In this document: positions 42,964 through 51,665 of the stretch, one piece after another
How positions within the stretch are numbered: position 1 is the stretch's first letter
How the letters are laid out: the number at the start of each line of letters is the position of its first letter
Source: Acidobacteriota bacterium
GTDB taxonomy: Bacteria; Acidobacteriota; Terriglobia; Bryobacterales; Bryobacteraceae
Assembly (NCBI GenBank): GCA_017307505.1
Contig: JAFKEE010000017.1
Span: 124,001 to 188,000 of the forward strand
Reading direction: 5' to 3'
Length of the DNA stretch: 64,000 nucleotides
Made by a program: the position numbers and the translations under genes
The notes under the pieces: model-generated
The model's database searches: none
What the model saw: the letters and a program-made list of their open reading frames with translations, nothing else
What the model was told of the DNA's origin: nothing

Positions 42964-43031
42964 TACTCCCTCATTCTAGGGCTTGCGGAGGGGCAATGCC
43001 CGCGGGGCTGCCGGAGAGGGCCGCAGATGCG

Positions 43032-43059
43032 AAAAGGCCGCCCACCAGGGCGGCCTTTT
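43032..43059. terminator. Bidirectional intrinsic terminator after rpmG
   Basis: The perfect stem AAAAGGCCGCCC / GGGCGGCCTTTT with a 4-nt loop works on both strands because the stem ends in A and T runs. On the minus strand it ends the rpmB-rpmG transcript 31 bp after the rpmG stop and insulates the TPR operon downstream. Confidence 0.85.
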
Positions 43060-43090
43060 AGGTTGCGGAGGAAACGTCGAAGAAAGCCGT

Positions 43091-43246
43091 TTAGACCTTG
43101 GCTTCCTTAAAGTCAACGTGCTTGCGGATCTTGGGGTCGAACTTTTTGATGAGCATCTTCTCGGTCTTGGTCTTCGGGTTCTTCGTGGTGGTGTAGAAGC
43201 TACCCGTGCCAGCCGTGGAAACAAGTTTGATGATGATGCGCGGCAT
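43091..43246 (-). CDS. rpmG: Ribosomal protein bL33
   Basis: A 51-residue basic protein with the L33 pattern: [30 protein letters not shown] and [12 protein letters not shown]. It has no CxxC pairs, so it is the zinc-independent form. It lies 9 bp after rpmB on the same strand and before a strong terminator. bL28-bL33 (rpmB-rpmG) is a common gene pair. Confidence 0.95.
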   Translation of the reverse strand: MPRIIIKLVSTAGTGSFYTTTKNPKTKTEKMLIKKFDPKIRKHVDFKEAKV

Positions 43247-43255
43247 GGAACTCTC

Positions 43256-43492
43256 CTAGAACTGGATGCCCTGGCTCTTCATGTCGGCCAGAACGGCGTC
43301 AACGCCGAGTTTGTCGATGGTTCTCAGACCGCGAGCGCTGACGCGAAGCCGGACGAACCGGCCCTGGGCCGGCGACCACAGGCGCTTCTCGTGCATGTTC
43401 GGTTCAAACACGCGCTTCGACTTGTTGTTGGCGTGAGACACCCTGTTCCCACTGACGGGCTTCTTACCTGTGACAGGGCAATACTTGGACAT
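43256..43492 (-). CDS. rpmB: Ribosomal protein bL28
   Basis: A 78-residue basic protein starting [16 protein letters not shown], with [15 protein letters not shown] and [16 protein letters not shown], all typical of bL28. Only one Cys is present near the start, so the zinc-binding four-Cys site is absent. It leads the rpmB-rpmG operon from the promoter at 43544-43573. Confidence 0.95.
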   Translation of the reverse strand: MSKYCPVTGKKPVSGNRVSHANNKSKRVFEPNMHEKRLWSPAQGRFVRLRVSARGLRTIDKLGVDAVLADMKSQGIQF

Positions 43493-43543
43493 TTCGCTCT
43501 CCGGTTACGATGTGGCGGGGAATGCAGGGAATCCCTTCCAAGA

Positions 43544-43573
43544 ATTATACACTGATAAGACCCGTTATGCCAA
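43544..43573 (-). promoter_or_regulatory. Promoter of rpmB-rpmG
   Basis: On the minus strand TTGGCA (43568-43573) and a perfect TATAAT (43544-43549) are 18 bp apart. Transcription would begin near 43537, about 45 bases before the rpmB ATG. The -35 overlaps the first codons of the divergent PL22-like gene. Confidence 0.6.
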
Positions 43574-44619
43574 CGCGTACCCTCGCCGTCGCCTTGCTCG
43601 CGACATCAACCCTATTATCTGCACAGACTTATAAGGATCCAAGGAGTTCCCTGGAGGTCTTCGAATTCGCCGCCCCCGGCGTGCTTTCGATGAATCTCTA
43701 CTATCATTTTTCCAACTTCACGGCCGACGACTCCAATGTCATCTTCGCCGGCGGAAACCAGATCTTTCGCCTGGAGATGAAGACCCGCACCGTCCATCAG
43801 GTCACCTCGGGTGACGGTGTATCGCCCTACACCGCCTGCCCTCATCCCAGGAAAGCCAACCTTCTGTACTACATGCGTGGCTCGCAGGTGACCGAGCTCG
43901 ACCTGGCCACCAATCGCGAACGCCGCGTGGGCGAGATCCCCATGCCGCATGTGGGCGGGCACCAGCAGCCCAGCTTCACGGCGGACCTCAAGTCCCTGGT
44001 CGTCAGCAAGATGCGTGACGCCAAGACGTGGGAAATCGGCCTGATGGACATCGCCACCGGCAGCTATAAGACCGTCATTACGCAGGGCTTCCGCATCGGT
44101 CACATCCAGCACCACCCCACCCTGCCGCTGATCTTCTATGTATGGGAGACCGGGGGCTATGCGCCGCAGCGGAGTTGGCTGGTGAACGACGATGGCTCCG
44201 GCAACCGCCCCTTCTATGCCGCCACGGATCCCAAACAGTGGGTCACGCCGCTGAAAGAGTGGATGACGCACGAGTCCTGGGTCCCACAGACCGGCGAGAT
44301 GACCATGATCATGGACAAAGTCGGCATCGTCATTGTGGACGTCGAAGGAAAGAGCCGCCTGCTGCCGGGCGACTACTGGCACGTCTATGCCCGGCCGGAT
44401 GGCAAGTTCCTGGTCGCGGATGACAATAAGGGCAATCTATGGCTGATCGAATCGGCTACTGATAACCGGCGCCTGCTGGCCTCTGGTTTGCGCGAGGGCG
44501 TCCGGGCCAGCCATGCACACGCCTCGTTCGACCACTCAGGCCGCTACGTCCTCTTCAACACAGGCCACACGAAGCAGGTGATTGCCCTGATCGATCTGAA
44601 GGCCGCGGGCCTGTTCTAG
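43567..44619 (+). CDS. Secreted oligogalacturonate lyase-like protein (PL22 family)
   Basis: A 350-residue exported protein (signal peptide about 1-20, LLSAQ) with a seven-bladed propeller of the oligogalacturonate lyase family. Recognisable positions are the HVGGHQQPSF region, RIGHIQHHPT, WMTHESW and the late SHAHASFDHSG, which contain the His and Gln residues expected to hold Mn2+. The family splits short unsaturated or saturated galacturonides from pectin. Known enzymes are often cytosolic, whereas this one has a signal peptide. The frame begins upstream at 43510, but ATG 43567 gives the signal peptide. Confidence 0.75.
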   Translation: MPTRTLAVALLATSTLLSAQTYKDPRSSLEVFEFAAPGVLSMNLYYHFSNFTADDSNVIFAGGNQIFRLEMKTRTVHQVTSGDGVSPYTACPHPRKANLLYYMRGSQVTELDLATNRERRVGEIPMPHVGGHQQPSFTADLKSLVVSKMRDAKTWEIGLMDIATGSYKTVITQGFRIGHIQHHPTLPLIFYVWETGGYAPQRSWLVNDDGSGNRPFYAATDPKQWVTPLKEWMTHESWVPQTGEMTMIMDKVGIVIVDVEGKSRLLPGDYWHVYARPDGKFLVADDNKGNLWLIESATDNRRLLASGLREGVRASHAHASFDHSGRYVLFNTGHTKQVIALIDLKAAGLF

Positions 44620-44720
44620 TTCGCGCCGGCAGGCGGCTCAACTTCTCCAAAGCGTCCAGAATACTGGAGATTTTCAGCCGCCTCCGGATGGCTTGGTTAC
44701 ACTCGTGATAAGGAGAGTCC

Positions 44721-45578
44721 ATGCGTCTAGTGACTTATATGAGCCCCGGCGAAGTGGCGCTGGCCGGAGTCGTAACCGGGGATCAGGTGATCAGCCTGCA
44801 GCCGCTGGGATTTGCCAGTGTCCTGAGCGTGATCGCCGGCGGAGCCGCCGCCCGCGCGGCCATTGACGGCTATCTCAAATCGCTGCCGGCCACGGCCGGA
44901 AAGCCTCTGGCCAGTGTGGTCCTGTTGGCGCCGGTGCCCCGCCCGCCCAAGTTCATCTGCGTGGGGCTGAACTACCGCGATCATGCGGCGGAATCGAAGA
45001 TGGAGATCCCGTCCGTCCCCACGATCTTCAGCAAGTTCTCCAACTCGGTCATTGGCCCGGATGCGCCCATCATCCTGCCCAGGAATTCGGTCAAGCCGGA
45101 CTACGAGGCGGAATTCGCCTTCGTCATCGGCGTAGGCGGCCGGCACATCCCGGCCGACCAGTGGCGCGAGCACGTCTACGGCTATATGTGCGTGAACGAC
45201 GTCAGCGCCCGCGACTTCCAGATGGCCACCTCCCAGTGGCTGATGGGCAAGACCTTCGACTCCTTCGCGCCGACGGGGCCGTGGCTCACGACGGCCGATG
45301 AGATCGAGGACCCTCACAACCTCGACATCCGCATGGAGATCAACGGCGAAAGGCTGCAGAACTCCAACACCATCAACCTCATCTTCAACATCCCGCAGCT
45401 GATCGAGTACCTTTCCAGCGTCTTCACCTTGGAGCCCGGCGACATCGTCACTACCGGCACTCCGGCCGGGGTCGGCTTCGGCCACAAACCGCCGCGCTGG
45501 CTGAAGGCGGGCGATGAGACGGTGGTCACTGTGCAAGGTCTGGGTTCGCTGCGCAACCCCGTGGTGGCGGAAGGCTAG
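44721..45578 (+). CDS. Fumarylacetoacetate hydrolase-family protein
   Basis: A 285-residue enzyme of the FAH superfamily. Metal ligands fit Glu129 and Glu131 (DYEAEF) and Asp160 (CVNDVSARD). The core VGLNYRDHAAES and the end TGTPAGVGFG are typical of the FAHD1/2-hydroxyhepta-2,4-diene-1,7-dioate isomerase group. The members hydrolyse or decarboxylate acylpyruvates such as oxaloacetate or sugar-acid products; specificity is unknown. GGAG lies just before ATG 44721. The aminotransferase gene starts 2 bp after its stop. Confidence 0.88.
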   Translation: MRLVTYMSPGEVALAGVVTGDQVISLQPLGFASVLSVIAGGAAARAAIDGYLKSLPATAGKPLASVVLLAPVPRPPKFICVGLNYRDHAAESKMEIPSVPTIFSKFSNSVIGPDAPIILPRNSVKPDYEAEFAFVIGVGGRHIPADQWREHVYGYMCVNDVSARDFQMATSQWLMGKTFDSFAPTGPWLTTADEIEDPHNLDIRMEINGERLQNSNTINLIFNIPQLIEYLSSVFTLEPGDIVTTGTPAGVGFGHKPPRWLKAGDETVVTVQGLGSLRNPVVAEG

Positions 45579-45580
45579 CG

Positions 45581-46753
45581 TTGTTTTCCGGGCGCACCCC
45601 AGCCAGCCTGTTACCGAACCGCCTCACCCGCACCCTGGCGGAGTTGAAGGCGGCCGGTGCGCCCATTCTCGACCTCACTGTTTCGAATCCAACCCGGGAG
45701 GGCATCGACTATCCGCGCGAGGAAATCCTGGCGGCCCTGGAGGATGGGCGATCCCTCACCTACGAGCCAACGGCACGCGGTCTGCTGGAGGCGCGCGAGG
45801 CCATCGCGGAGTGGCATGCGGGGCAGGGCGCGAAGGCGGATCCGGCCAGCCTGATCCTGGCGGGCAGCACCAGCGAGGCATACGGCTGGCTGTTCAAACT
45901 GTTGTGCGAACCCGGCGACGCGGTGCTGGTCCCTCGTCCCTCCTACCCCCTGTTTGAATGCCTGGCCGAGTTGGACTGCGTGCGCGTCGTCCAGTATCCG
46001 TTGATCGAGGAACTGGCCTGGGGCCTCGACCTCTCGGAACTCGACCGCCTCGTGAGTCCTGAGACCCGGGCCATCATCCTTGTCAATCCCAATAACCCCA
46101 CAGGGACCTACCTCAAACACGACATCTGGTTGAGATTGCAGGAGTTCGCGGCCTACCGCGGGCTGGCCATCATCTCCGACGAGGTCTTCTTCGATTACGC
46201 CTGGAAGGAAGATCCGCGGCGGGTGTCGTCCCTCCAGGGGCCGCACCTGGCGCTGACGTTCACCCTCAGCGGACTCTCCAAGATCTCCGGCCTGCCGCAG
46301 ATGAAGCTGGGCTGGATCCACGTGGCCGGGCCCGAGAGCCTGAGGGTGGAGGCGTTGGACCGCCTGGAGTGGATCGCGGACAGTTACCTGCCTGTCAGCG
46401 CGCCCATTCAGCACGCGGCGGCACGCTGGCTGGAGTTGACGCCGCGCATTCAGCATTCGATCCGCACCCGCACGGCGGACAATCTGGCCAGCCTGCAGTC
46501 GGCCGCCGGCGCGGGTGGCGCTTGCCGCGTCAGAACGCCCGAGGGCGGCTGGTGCGCCATGTTGGAAGTGCCTCGCATCCACAGCGACGAGGAGTGGGCC
46601 CTGATGCTGCTGGAAAACCACTCCATCTGGCTGCAGCCAGGGTACTTTTACGACTTCCAGCGGGAGGGCTTCCTGGTGGCCAGCCTGCTGCCGCGGCCCG
46701 AGGCCTTCCGGAGCGCTCTGGAACGCATTACCGGTATATTTAGACCTCATTGA
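45581..46753 (+). CDS. PLP-dependent aminotransferase (class I/II)
   Basis: A 390-residue fold-type I aminotransferase with a TTG start two bases after the FAH stop. Marks are DLTVSNPT at the start, LAGSTSEAYGWLF, VNPNNPTGTYL, ISDEVFFDY and the Schiff-base Lys234 in SGLSKISGLPQMKLGW. It transfers the amino group of an amino acid to a 2-oxoacid; the substrate cannot be assigned. The TTG is supported by tight spacing and by the lack of an ATG for the first 200 residues. Confidence 0.88.
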   Translation: MFSGRTPASLLPNRLTRTLAELKAAGAPILDLTVSNPTREGIDYPREEILAALEDGRSLTYEPTARGLLEAREAIAEWHAGQGAKADPASLILAGSTSEAYGWLFKLLCEPGDAVLVPRPSYPLFECLAELDCVRVVQYPLIEELAWGLDLSELDRLVSPETRAIILVNPNNPTGTYLKHDIWLRLQEFAAYRGLAIISDEVFFDYAWKEDPRRVSSLQGPHLALTFTLSGLSKISGLPQMKLGWIHVAGPESLRVEALDRLEWIADSYLPVSAPIQHAAARWLELTPRIQHSIRTRTADNLASLQSAAGAGGACRVRTPEGGWCAMLEVPRIHSDEEWALMLLENHSIWLQPGYFYDFQREGFLVASLLPRPEAFRSALERITGIFRPH

Positions 46754-46779
46754 CTTAATTAGAAACTAAGCGATAGACT
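46750..46779 (+). promoter_or_regulatory. Probable adk promoter
   Basis: TTGACT and TAGACT are spaced by 18 bp and overlap the aminotransferase stop. The expected start near 46786 leaves about 10 untranslated bases containing GAGG before the adk ATG. Confidence 0.45.
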
Positions 46780-46795
46780 GCCAGGAGAGGCAGTC

Positions 46796-47479
46796 ATGAC
46801 CACCGCAACCGAACCCCATACCCAGGCTCCAGCCACCACTCGTGTCCTTCTTTTGCTGGGACCTCCCGGTTGCGGCAAGGGCACCCAGGCGGAGCGTCTC
46901 GCCAGGCATTTTGGAATCCCCTCCATCTCGACCGGTGAGATGATCCGTGCCGAAATCCGCGCCGGCTCCGACTTGGGCCGGATCGCCGCCGGGGTCACGA
47001 TCACCGGAGGCCTGCTGAGCGACGATCTGGTGAACAAGATTGTTCGTTCCCGCCTGGGCCAGGAAGATTGCAAGGGCGGCTTCATGCTGGATGGCTATCC
47101 GAGGACCGTGGAACAGGCCAGGTTCCTGGCGACGCTGCTGGACGAACTCGGCTACCCCCAGCCGACGGTGGTCCACATCGACGTTCCGGCGGATCATCTC
47201 ATTGCCCGGACCTGCAATCGCCGCTATTGTCCGCAGTGCTCCGCCATCTACAACATCCAGAGCCATCCGCCGGCCGAACCGGGCAAGTGCGACACCTGCC
47301 ACATCGACCTCCAGCAGCGGGCTGACGACTGCGAGGATACGGTAAAGAACCGGTTGACGGCCTACGCACGGAGTACCGCCCCCTTGATCGATCATTACAG
47401 TACTAGCTCGTACTACAAGATTCAGGGGTTGGGCGCTCCGGACGAGGTGTTCGCCGCGATCCAGAACAGCCTCTCATAA
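46796..47479 (+). CDS. adk: Adenylate kinase, zinc-type LID
   Basis: It interconverts ATP plus AMP with two ADP. The 227-residue protein has the P-loop GPPGCGKGTQ (about 22-31), STGEMIRAE, GYPRTVEQA and a long LID with four cysteines (YCPQC and KCDTC), the zinc-binding form typical of Gram-positive and many other bacteria. An N-terminal tail of about 15 residues precedes the P-loop strand. It has its own promoter and ends at a strong terminator. It stands apart from the ribosomal secY-adk cluster seen in many genomes. Confidence 0.95.
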   Translation: MTTATEPHTQAPATTRVLLLLGPPGCGKGTQAERLARHFGIPSISTGEMIRAEIRAGSDLGRIAAGVTITGGLLSDDLVNKIVRSRLGQEDCKGGFMLDGYPRTVEQARFLATLLDELGYPQPTVVHIDVPADHLIARTCNRRYCPQCSAIYNIQSHPPAEPGKCDTCHIDLQQRADDCEDTVKNRLTAYARSTAPLIDHYSTSSYYKIQGLGAPDEVFAAIQNSLS

Positions 47480-47500
47480 GTCTCACAGATCATAATAGTT

Positions 47501-47545
47501 AAGAGCCCTTAACCGATCGAAGTATCGGATTTCGGGCTCTTTTTT
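47501..47545 (+). terminator. Intrinsic terminator after adk, with an alternative fold
   Basis: AAGAGCCC (47501-47508) pairs with GGGCTCTT (47534-47541), followed by a T-run; a nested hairpin CCGAT-CGAAGT-ATCGG fills the loop. A second, exclusive pairing GTTAAG / CTTAAC (47498-47513) would take away the left terminator arm, an attenuator-like layout. It lies 22 bp after the adk stop. Confidence 0.75.
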
Positions 47546-47650
47546 ATTGCCTTTGAGGGCTACTGAACAGTACTAGGCCTGCATCCCCGCAAAATGGGGG
47601 TACGGCACCCCCCGCACATAACCTCTTCACCCCCCTCTCCTGTCGACTGT

Positions 47651-47694
47651 TTGTAAGGCCTTTCCTCGCGTACTTTGAGAAAGGCCGTTTACAA
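47651..47694. repeat. Imperfect 14-bp inverted repeat
   Basis: TTGTAAGGCCTTTC (47651-47664) faces GAAAGGCCGTTTACAA (47679-47694) across 14 bases. The arms pair fully except for a two-base bulge. It could be a hairpin in RNA or the end of a lost element. Confidence 0.45.
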
Positions 47695-47705
47695 CAACGG
47701 CGGAC

Positions 47706-48041
47706 ATGAAGCCAAGCACGACGGAGATCGCGCAGAGCTTTACAAGAAGTTGGGGAGTGACAAGAATGCCTGTGGGGAGACCAAGGGCCGATCAACAATT
47801 GGCGCACTGTAGAGAAGTGGCGTTGACGTGCCAAGCATGTATATCTCAGTCCGGACATGATCTGGTGCAAATCGCCGGATCACTGGACGGCTCAACCATC
47901 CGCCAACTGTTCGCTTCCATGTATCCGGACGCTCAATGTCAGAGCAAGGCGCCAGCCTTTGTCCAGCTTGTCATGCGGGAGCAGGCAGCCAGGAAGCAGC
48001 GAATTGTGCCACAACCCATCCGCCACGCCGCGGTGGCCTAG
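47706..48041 (+). CDS. Doubtful open reading frame of 111 codons
   Basis: An ATG-started frame in the poorly coding region after adk. The protein has a few cysteines (CREVALTCQAC) and a helical stretch (STIRQLFASMYPDA), but no signal, no known motif and no ribosome site. Its codon use is unlike the neighbours. It is kept only as a possibility. Confidence 0.2.
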   Translation: MKPSTTEIAQSFTRSWGVTRMPVGRPRADQQLAHCREVALTCQACISQSGHDLVQIAGSLDGSTIRQLFASMYPDAQCQSKAPAFVQLVMREQAARKQRIVPQPIRHAAVA

Positions 48042-48064
48042 CCGGTTGCTCTGAGCCAGTCTGG

Positions 48065-48904
48065 TCAGCCCTGGACGAGTTCCAGCAGGGTGATTTCCGG
48101 CCGGCACATCCACCGAACCCCGCCAAGATTGCCGACGCCTCGGGACACATAAATCTGCCGTGTGTCCCAGGCGCGGAGACCGGCAACGAATCGCTTGTCC
48201 AGAACAGGCGCGTAACGCGGGCCTTGAAAAGGAATGATCACCTGGCCGCCATGCGTGTGGCCGCAGATCATCACATCCCACCGGAACGGCTTCACAATCT
48301 GCTTGCTGTCCGGATTGTGCGCGAGCAGCACCACGGGCTGATCGGCCGCCGCCGACCGAAAGGCAGAGTGAGGGTCCACCTCACCCGACCATAGATCGCC
48401 GATGCCCGCCAGGCACCACTTCTGGCCCCGGATCTCGATAGCTTGCGACCGGTTGTGGAGGACGGGAATGCCCGCATCCTCCAGTAACCGGTCTACCAGC
48501 CGGTGGTCGGGGTTTCCATCGCCCTCGGGGCTCACCGTGCCGCTGTCGTGATTGCCCAGGACGGCAAACGTGGGGCAGGCTTGGGACAGGCGGCGCAAGC
48601 GGGGCACATAGGCGGCGGGATCGACGTCTCCCACATCCGTAATGAAATCCCCGGTCAGGCAGACAATGTCCGGTTTCTCGGCCAGCCCGCGCTGAATCGC
48701 CGTCTCGATCAGCGACATGGGCACACACCAGGACGAATGGAGATCTGTGAGCTGCAGGATGCGCAACGAACCCCGCACCGGGGTCTTCATGGGCACCCGG
48801 GTGCGCGTGACTTCCAGCCAGCGGGGCTCCAGCAGCACCGGATAGGCGCAGGAGGCAGGTACGGCCGCCAGGGCTCCTTTGAGCAGGTTTCGTCGCGTGA
48901 GCAT
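48065..48904 (-). CDS. Exported metallophosphoesterase
   Basis: A 279-residue calcineurin-like phosphoesterase with the full metal-site set: Asp54 and His56 (DLHSS), Asp86 (GDFITD), Asn118-His119-Asp120 (GNHD) and the late GHTHGG. The N-terminus (MLTRRNLLKGALAAVP) is a twin-arginine signal. It resembles the YkuE/YaeI group, acting on phosphodiesters or lipid phosphates at the membrane; the exact substrate is unknown. It is on the minus strand, 64 bp after the DUF423 gene. Confidence 0.9.
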   Translation of the reverse strand: MLTRRNLLKGALAAVPASCAYPVLLEPRWLEVTRTRVPMKTPVRGSLRILQLTDLHSSWCVPMSLIETAIQRGLAEKPDIVCLTGDFITDVGDVDPAAYVPRLRRLSQACPTFAVLGNHDSGTVSPEGDGNPDHRLVDRLLEDAGIPVLHNRSQAIEIRGQKWCLAGIGDLWSGEVDPHSAFRSAAADQPVVLLAHNPDSKQIVKPFRWDVMICGHTHGGQVIIPFQGPRYAPVLDKRFVAGLRAWDTRQIYVSRGVGNLGGVRWMCRPEITLLELVQG

Positions 48905-48968
48905 CCGGGAAGCCCTATTGTCGCAGGAATCCGTAAAAATTCGCGTGGATTGCCAGTGGACAGTCCGG

Positions 48969-49340
48969 CTATCGGGACCGGAGCAGCGACAACCCCAGGC
49001 AGATCCAGGCGGCTAGAAACGCGACTCCACCCAGGGGCGTGACCGCGCCCAGGGTTCGCACTCCGGTGAGGGCGAGAGTATAGAGGCTTCCACTGAAGAG
49101 CAGAATCCCGGCCACCAACAGCATGCTGACACGGCTGGAGGCAGATTCCGATAGCAGCCCGGTCTTCGCCAGAAGAGGCACAATGAGAAGCCCCATGGCG
49201 TGGATGAAGTGGTAGAACACCGCCTTCTCCCAGATGCCCATGCTGTAGGCGTCAAAGCGGGCCTTGAGCGCGTGAGCGCCAAAAGCGCCCAGGGCTACGG
49301 CCAGGGCGAGCAGGAAAGCGGCAATCGCGGACCAGGGCAT
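48969..49340 (-). CDS. DUF423 membrane protein
   Basis: A 123-residue inner-membrane protein with four helices. The start MPWSAIAAFLLALAVALGAF, then GAHALKAR and YHFIHAMGLL, is the DUF423 (YgdD-like) signature. Function is unknown. ATG 49340 is chosen because it begins the first helix; the frame is open far upstream across the PSD1 gene. Confidence 0.88.
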   Translation of the reverse strand: MPWSAIAAFLLALAVALGAFGAHALKARFDAYSMGIWEKAVFYHFIHAMGLLIVPLLAKTGLLSESASSRVSMLLVAGILLFSGSLYTLALTGVRTLGAVTPLGGVAFLAAWICLGLSLLRSR

Positions 49341-49409
49341 GTCTTCATGGTAAACGCAGCGTTGCGGCGAACGGATACTGCCTAACCCTCCCAGGCCCGG
49401 CGTATTAAA

Positions 49410-51653
49410 ATGCAGGTCATGCGGTATGGCTGGGCTGTCCTGGGACTGGGTTTGAATTGTGTACTTTCCGCGCAAGGCGTAGATTTTGCGCGCCAGGTGC
49501 ACCCCGTGTTTGTGGAGAAATGCCTGGCGTGCCACAACGGCGCCCGCGGGCAGGGTGGCCTGTCGCTGGCCATGCGCGCGGACATACTGCGCGGCGGCAC
49601 AAGCGGAGCAGCCATCGTCCCGGGCGAAAGCGCCAAGTCGTTGCTGGTGCAGCGAGTCGAAGGGACCAAAGGCCCTCGCATGCCGATGGGCGGCGCGCCT
49701 CTTTCCGAGCGCGAAATAGCCACCCTCCGGCGTTGGATCGATGAAGGCGCCCGGGGCGAGGTGAACGCTGCCCCGGTGGCGAAGTTCTCGCTGGCCCTGA
49801 AGCCGCCCGCCGCCGGCGGCGTCGACGCCCTGATGGACGCTTACTACCGCGCCAACAAGCTGGCCGCGCCCGGGGTCGTACCCGATGCCGTATTCGCGCG
49901 ACGCGTCTATCTGGATATCTGGGGCCTGCTGCCCTCGCCCGAGGAGCAGCACCGGTTCGAGAGCGATACCCGGCCTGACAAGCGCGCCCGCCTGGTGGAC
50001 GAACTTCTCGCCAACCAGCGCAACTACTCCGAGAACTGGATCAGCTTCTGGAACGATCTGCTCCACAACGATGAGGGCGTCGTCTACCACGGCGACCGCG
50101 CGTCCATCTCTCCCTGGCTGCTGAAGTCGCTGGAGGAGAACAAACCCTATGACGAATTCGTTCGCGCGCTGCTGGCGCCCGCCGGCAAGGACGGTCCGGC
50201 CGGCTTCGTGCGCGGGGTCACCTGGCGCGGAACAGTGAATGCCTCCCAGACTCCGGCCATGCAGGCCGCCCAGAACTCGGCGCAGGTCTTCCTGGGCATC
50301 AATCTGAAATGCAACTCCTGCCACGACAGCTTCATCAGCCACTGGAAGCTGCGCGAGGCCTATGCGCTGGCCAGTTTCTTCACCAACGAGCCGCTGGAGA
50401 TTGTGAAGTGCGACATGGCCACGGGCAAGATGGCCGAGACCACCTTCCTGTTCCCGGAACTCGGCGGCATCGACGCCAAGGCCGCCGTGGAAGAGAAGCG
50501 CGCCGCCGCGGCTCGCATGTTCACCTCGAAAGACAACGGACTCTTTGCCAGGACCATCGTCAACCGCATCTGGCGGCAGTTGTTCGGCCGTGGGCTGGTC
50601 GAGCCGATCGACGAGATGGAAGGTCCTGCCTGGAATCCGGAACTGATGGAGTGGCTGGCCGCCGATTTTGTCGGCCATGGCTACGACATGAAGCACCTGC
50701 TGCGCACCCTGATCCTCTCCAAGGCCTATCAGAGCCCCAGCGTAGCCAGCGGCAACCAGCGCGACGCAGCTTATGTCTTCAAGGGCCCCTGGCCCCGCCG
50801 TATGACAGCCGAACAGTTTGCTGACTCGGTGGCAACGCTCACCGGGGAATGGCGCACGCGGATCGACAACCGGCCGGTGCCGGGCCAATACGCCCGCGAA
50901 TGGCGCTTCAAGGCGAATTCCATGACTCGTGCCCTGGGCAGGCCCACCCGCGACGGATCGGTCACCGAACGCCAGACCGACTCCACCACGCTGCAGGCCC
51001 TGGAACTCACCAATGGGCGCGTGCTGAACGACTGGCTGAGCGACGGCGCCAAACGCCTCACCGACAAGCCGGATCCGGCGCCGGCAAGCCTCTTCGACAG
51101 CGGAACCCTGCGCGGCACCGGCAAGGCCAAGGTGGATATCGACGTCACCGGGGTTAAAGAACTGTACCTGCTGGTGACCGATGTCGACTCCTACGATCCA
51201 TCGCGCGTGAAGCTGCAGTGGCGCGATGCCCAGCTCATCGGCCCCGCGGGCGCTGTGCCTGTCCCGGGAGACGTCGTCCTGGGCAAAGAGACTCTCCTCG
51301 ACCTAAAGGGCAAGGGCTACACCCGGTTCCAGGCGCTGCTCGCCGTCGACCCCGGTTCGAATCAAGCGGACATCTCGCCTGCCGTGCGCGGGTTCGTTTT
51401 CGACGAAGCGCCCAATCCACGCAAGCTCGTGGCGGCGGCGGGCGAGCCTCCGCTGCCCCGGCCCAAGGCGGCCACCACGCCCGCGGGCCTGGTCAAGCAG
51501 GTCTACGAACACGCGCTCAGCCGGCAGCCCGATGCCGAAGAATTGCGCCTGGCCACGGATCTCGTCGCCAAAGGCGGCCATGTCGATCGCGAGGGTCTGC
51601 AGGACCTGCTCTGGACCGTCCTGCTTTCGCCCGAATTCCAGTTCATCCGCTAA
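49410..51653 (+). CDS. PSD1-type cytochrome c domain protein (DUF1549/DUF1553)
   Basis: A 747-residue exported protein (ATG 49410, or 49419 three codons later). After the signal peptide comes a cytochrome-like domain with haem motif Cys38-x-x-Cys41-His42, then DUF1549 (about 135-330, containing a second Cys301-x-x-Cys304-His305) and DUF1553 (about 370-740). Between the two large parts is a beta region near 590-660 (ELYLLVTDVDSYDPSRVKL) that looks like an NPCBM or carbohydrate-type module inserted in DUF1553. Such proteins, common in Planctomycetes and Bryobacterales, are always paired with DUF1501 proteins; the reaction is unknown, possibly oxidation or sugar-related. The partner follows 12 bp later. 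Confidence 0.9.
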   Translation: MQVMRYGWAVLGLGLNCVLSAQGVDFARQVHPVFVEKCLACHNGARGQGGLSLAMRADILRGGTSGAAIVPGESAKSLLVQRVEGTKGPRMPMGGAPLSEREIATLRRWIDEGARGEVNAAPVAKFSLALKPPAAGGVDALMDAYYRANKLAAPGVVPDAVFARRVYLDIWGLLPSPEEQHRFESDTRPDKRARLVDELLANQRNYSENWISFWNDLLHNDEGVVYHGDRASISPWLLKSLEENKPYDEFVRALLAPAGKDGPAGFVRGVTWRGTVNASQTPAMQAAQNSAQVFLGINLKCNSCHDSFISHWKLREAYALASFFTNEPLEIVKCDMATGKMAETTFLFPELGGIDAKAAVEEKRAAAARMFTSKDNGLFARTIVNRIWRQLFGRGLVEPIDEMEGPAWNPELMEWLAADFVGHGYDMKHLLRTLILSKAYQSPSVASGNQRDAAYVFKGPWPRRMTAEQFADSVATLTGEWRTRIDNRPVPGQYAREWRFKANSMTRALGRPTRDGSVTERQTDSTTLQALELTNGRVLNDWLSDGAKRLTDKPDPAPASLFDSGTLRGTGKAKVDIDVTGVKELYLLVTDVDSYDPSRVKLQWRDAQLIGPAGAVPVPGDVVLGKETLLDLKGKGYTRFQALLAVDPGSNQADISPAVRGFVFDEAPNPRKLVAAAGEPPLPRPKAATTPAGLVKQVYEHALSRQPDAEELRLATDLVAKGGHVDREGLQDLLWTVLLSPEFQFIR

Positions 51654-51665
51654 GAGGGGACCACG

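Larger units (their letters stand above)
47546..48064. other. 519-bp region with little coding potential
   Basis: Composition is less GC-rich than the flanks. It holds C-rich and G-rich stem-loops near 47584-47613 (CCCC/GGGG and GGGGGT/ACCCCC share a G-run and compete), a long imperfect inverted repeat at 47651-47694 and a weak open frame at 47706-48041. Two other plus-strand frames give short protein-like pieces (for example RAELYKKLGSDKN near 47730) ended by stops. It may be the scar of a decayed gene or element. Confidence 0.5.

Noticed and set aside
47857-48054. 65-codon frame after adk
   Set aside because: It overlaps another weak frame, has no ribosome site and shows no protein-like pattern.
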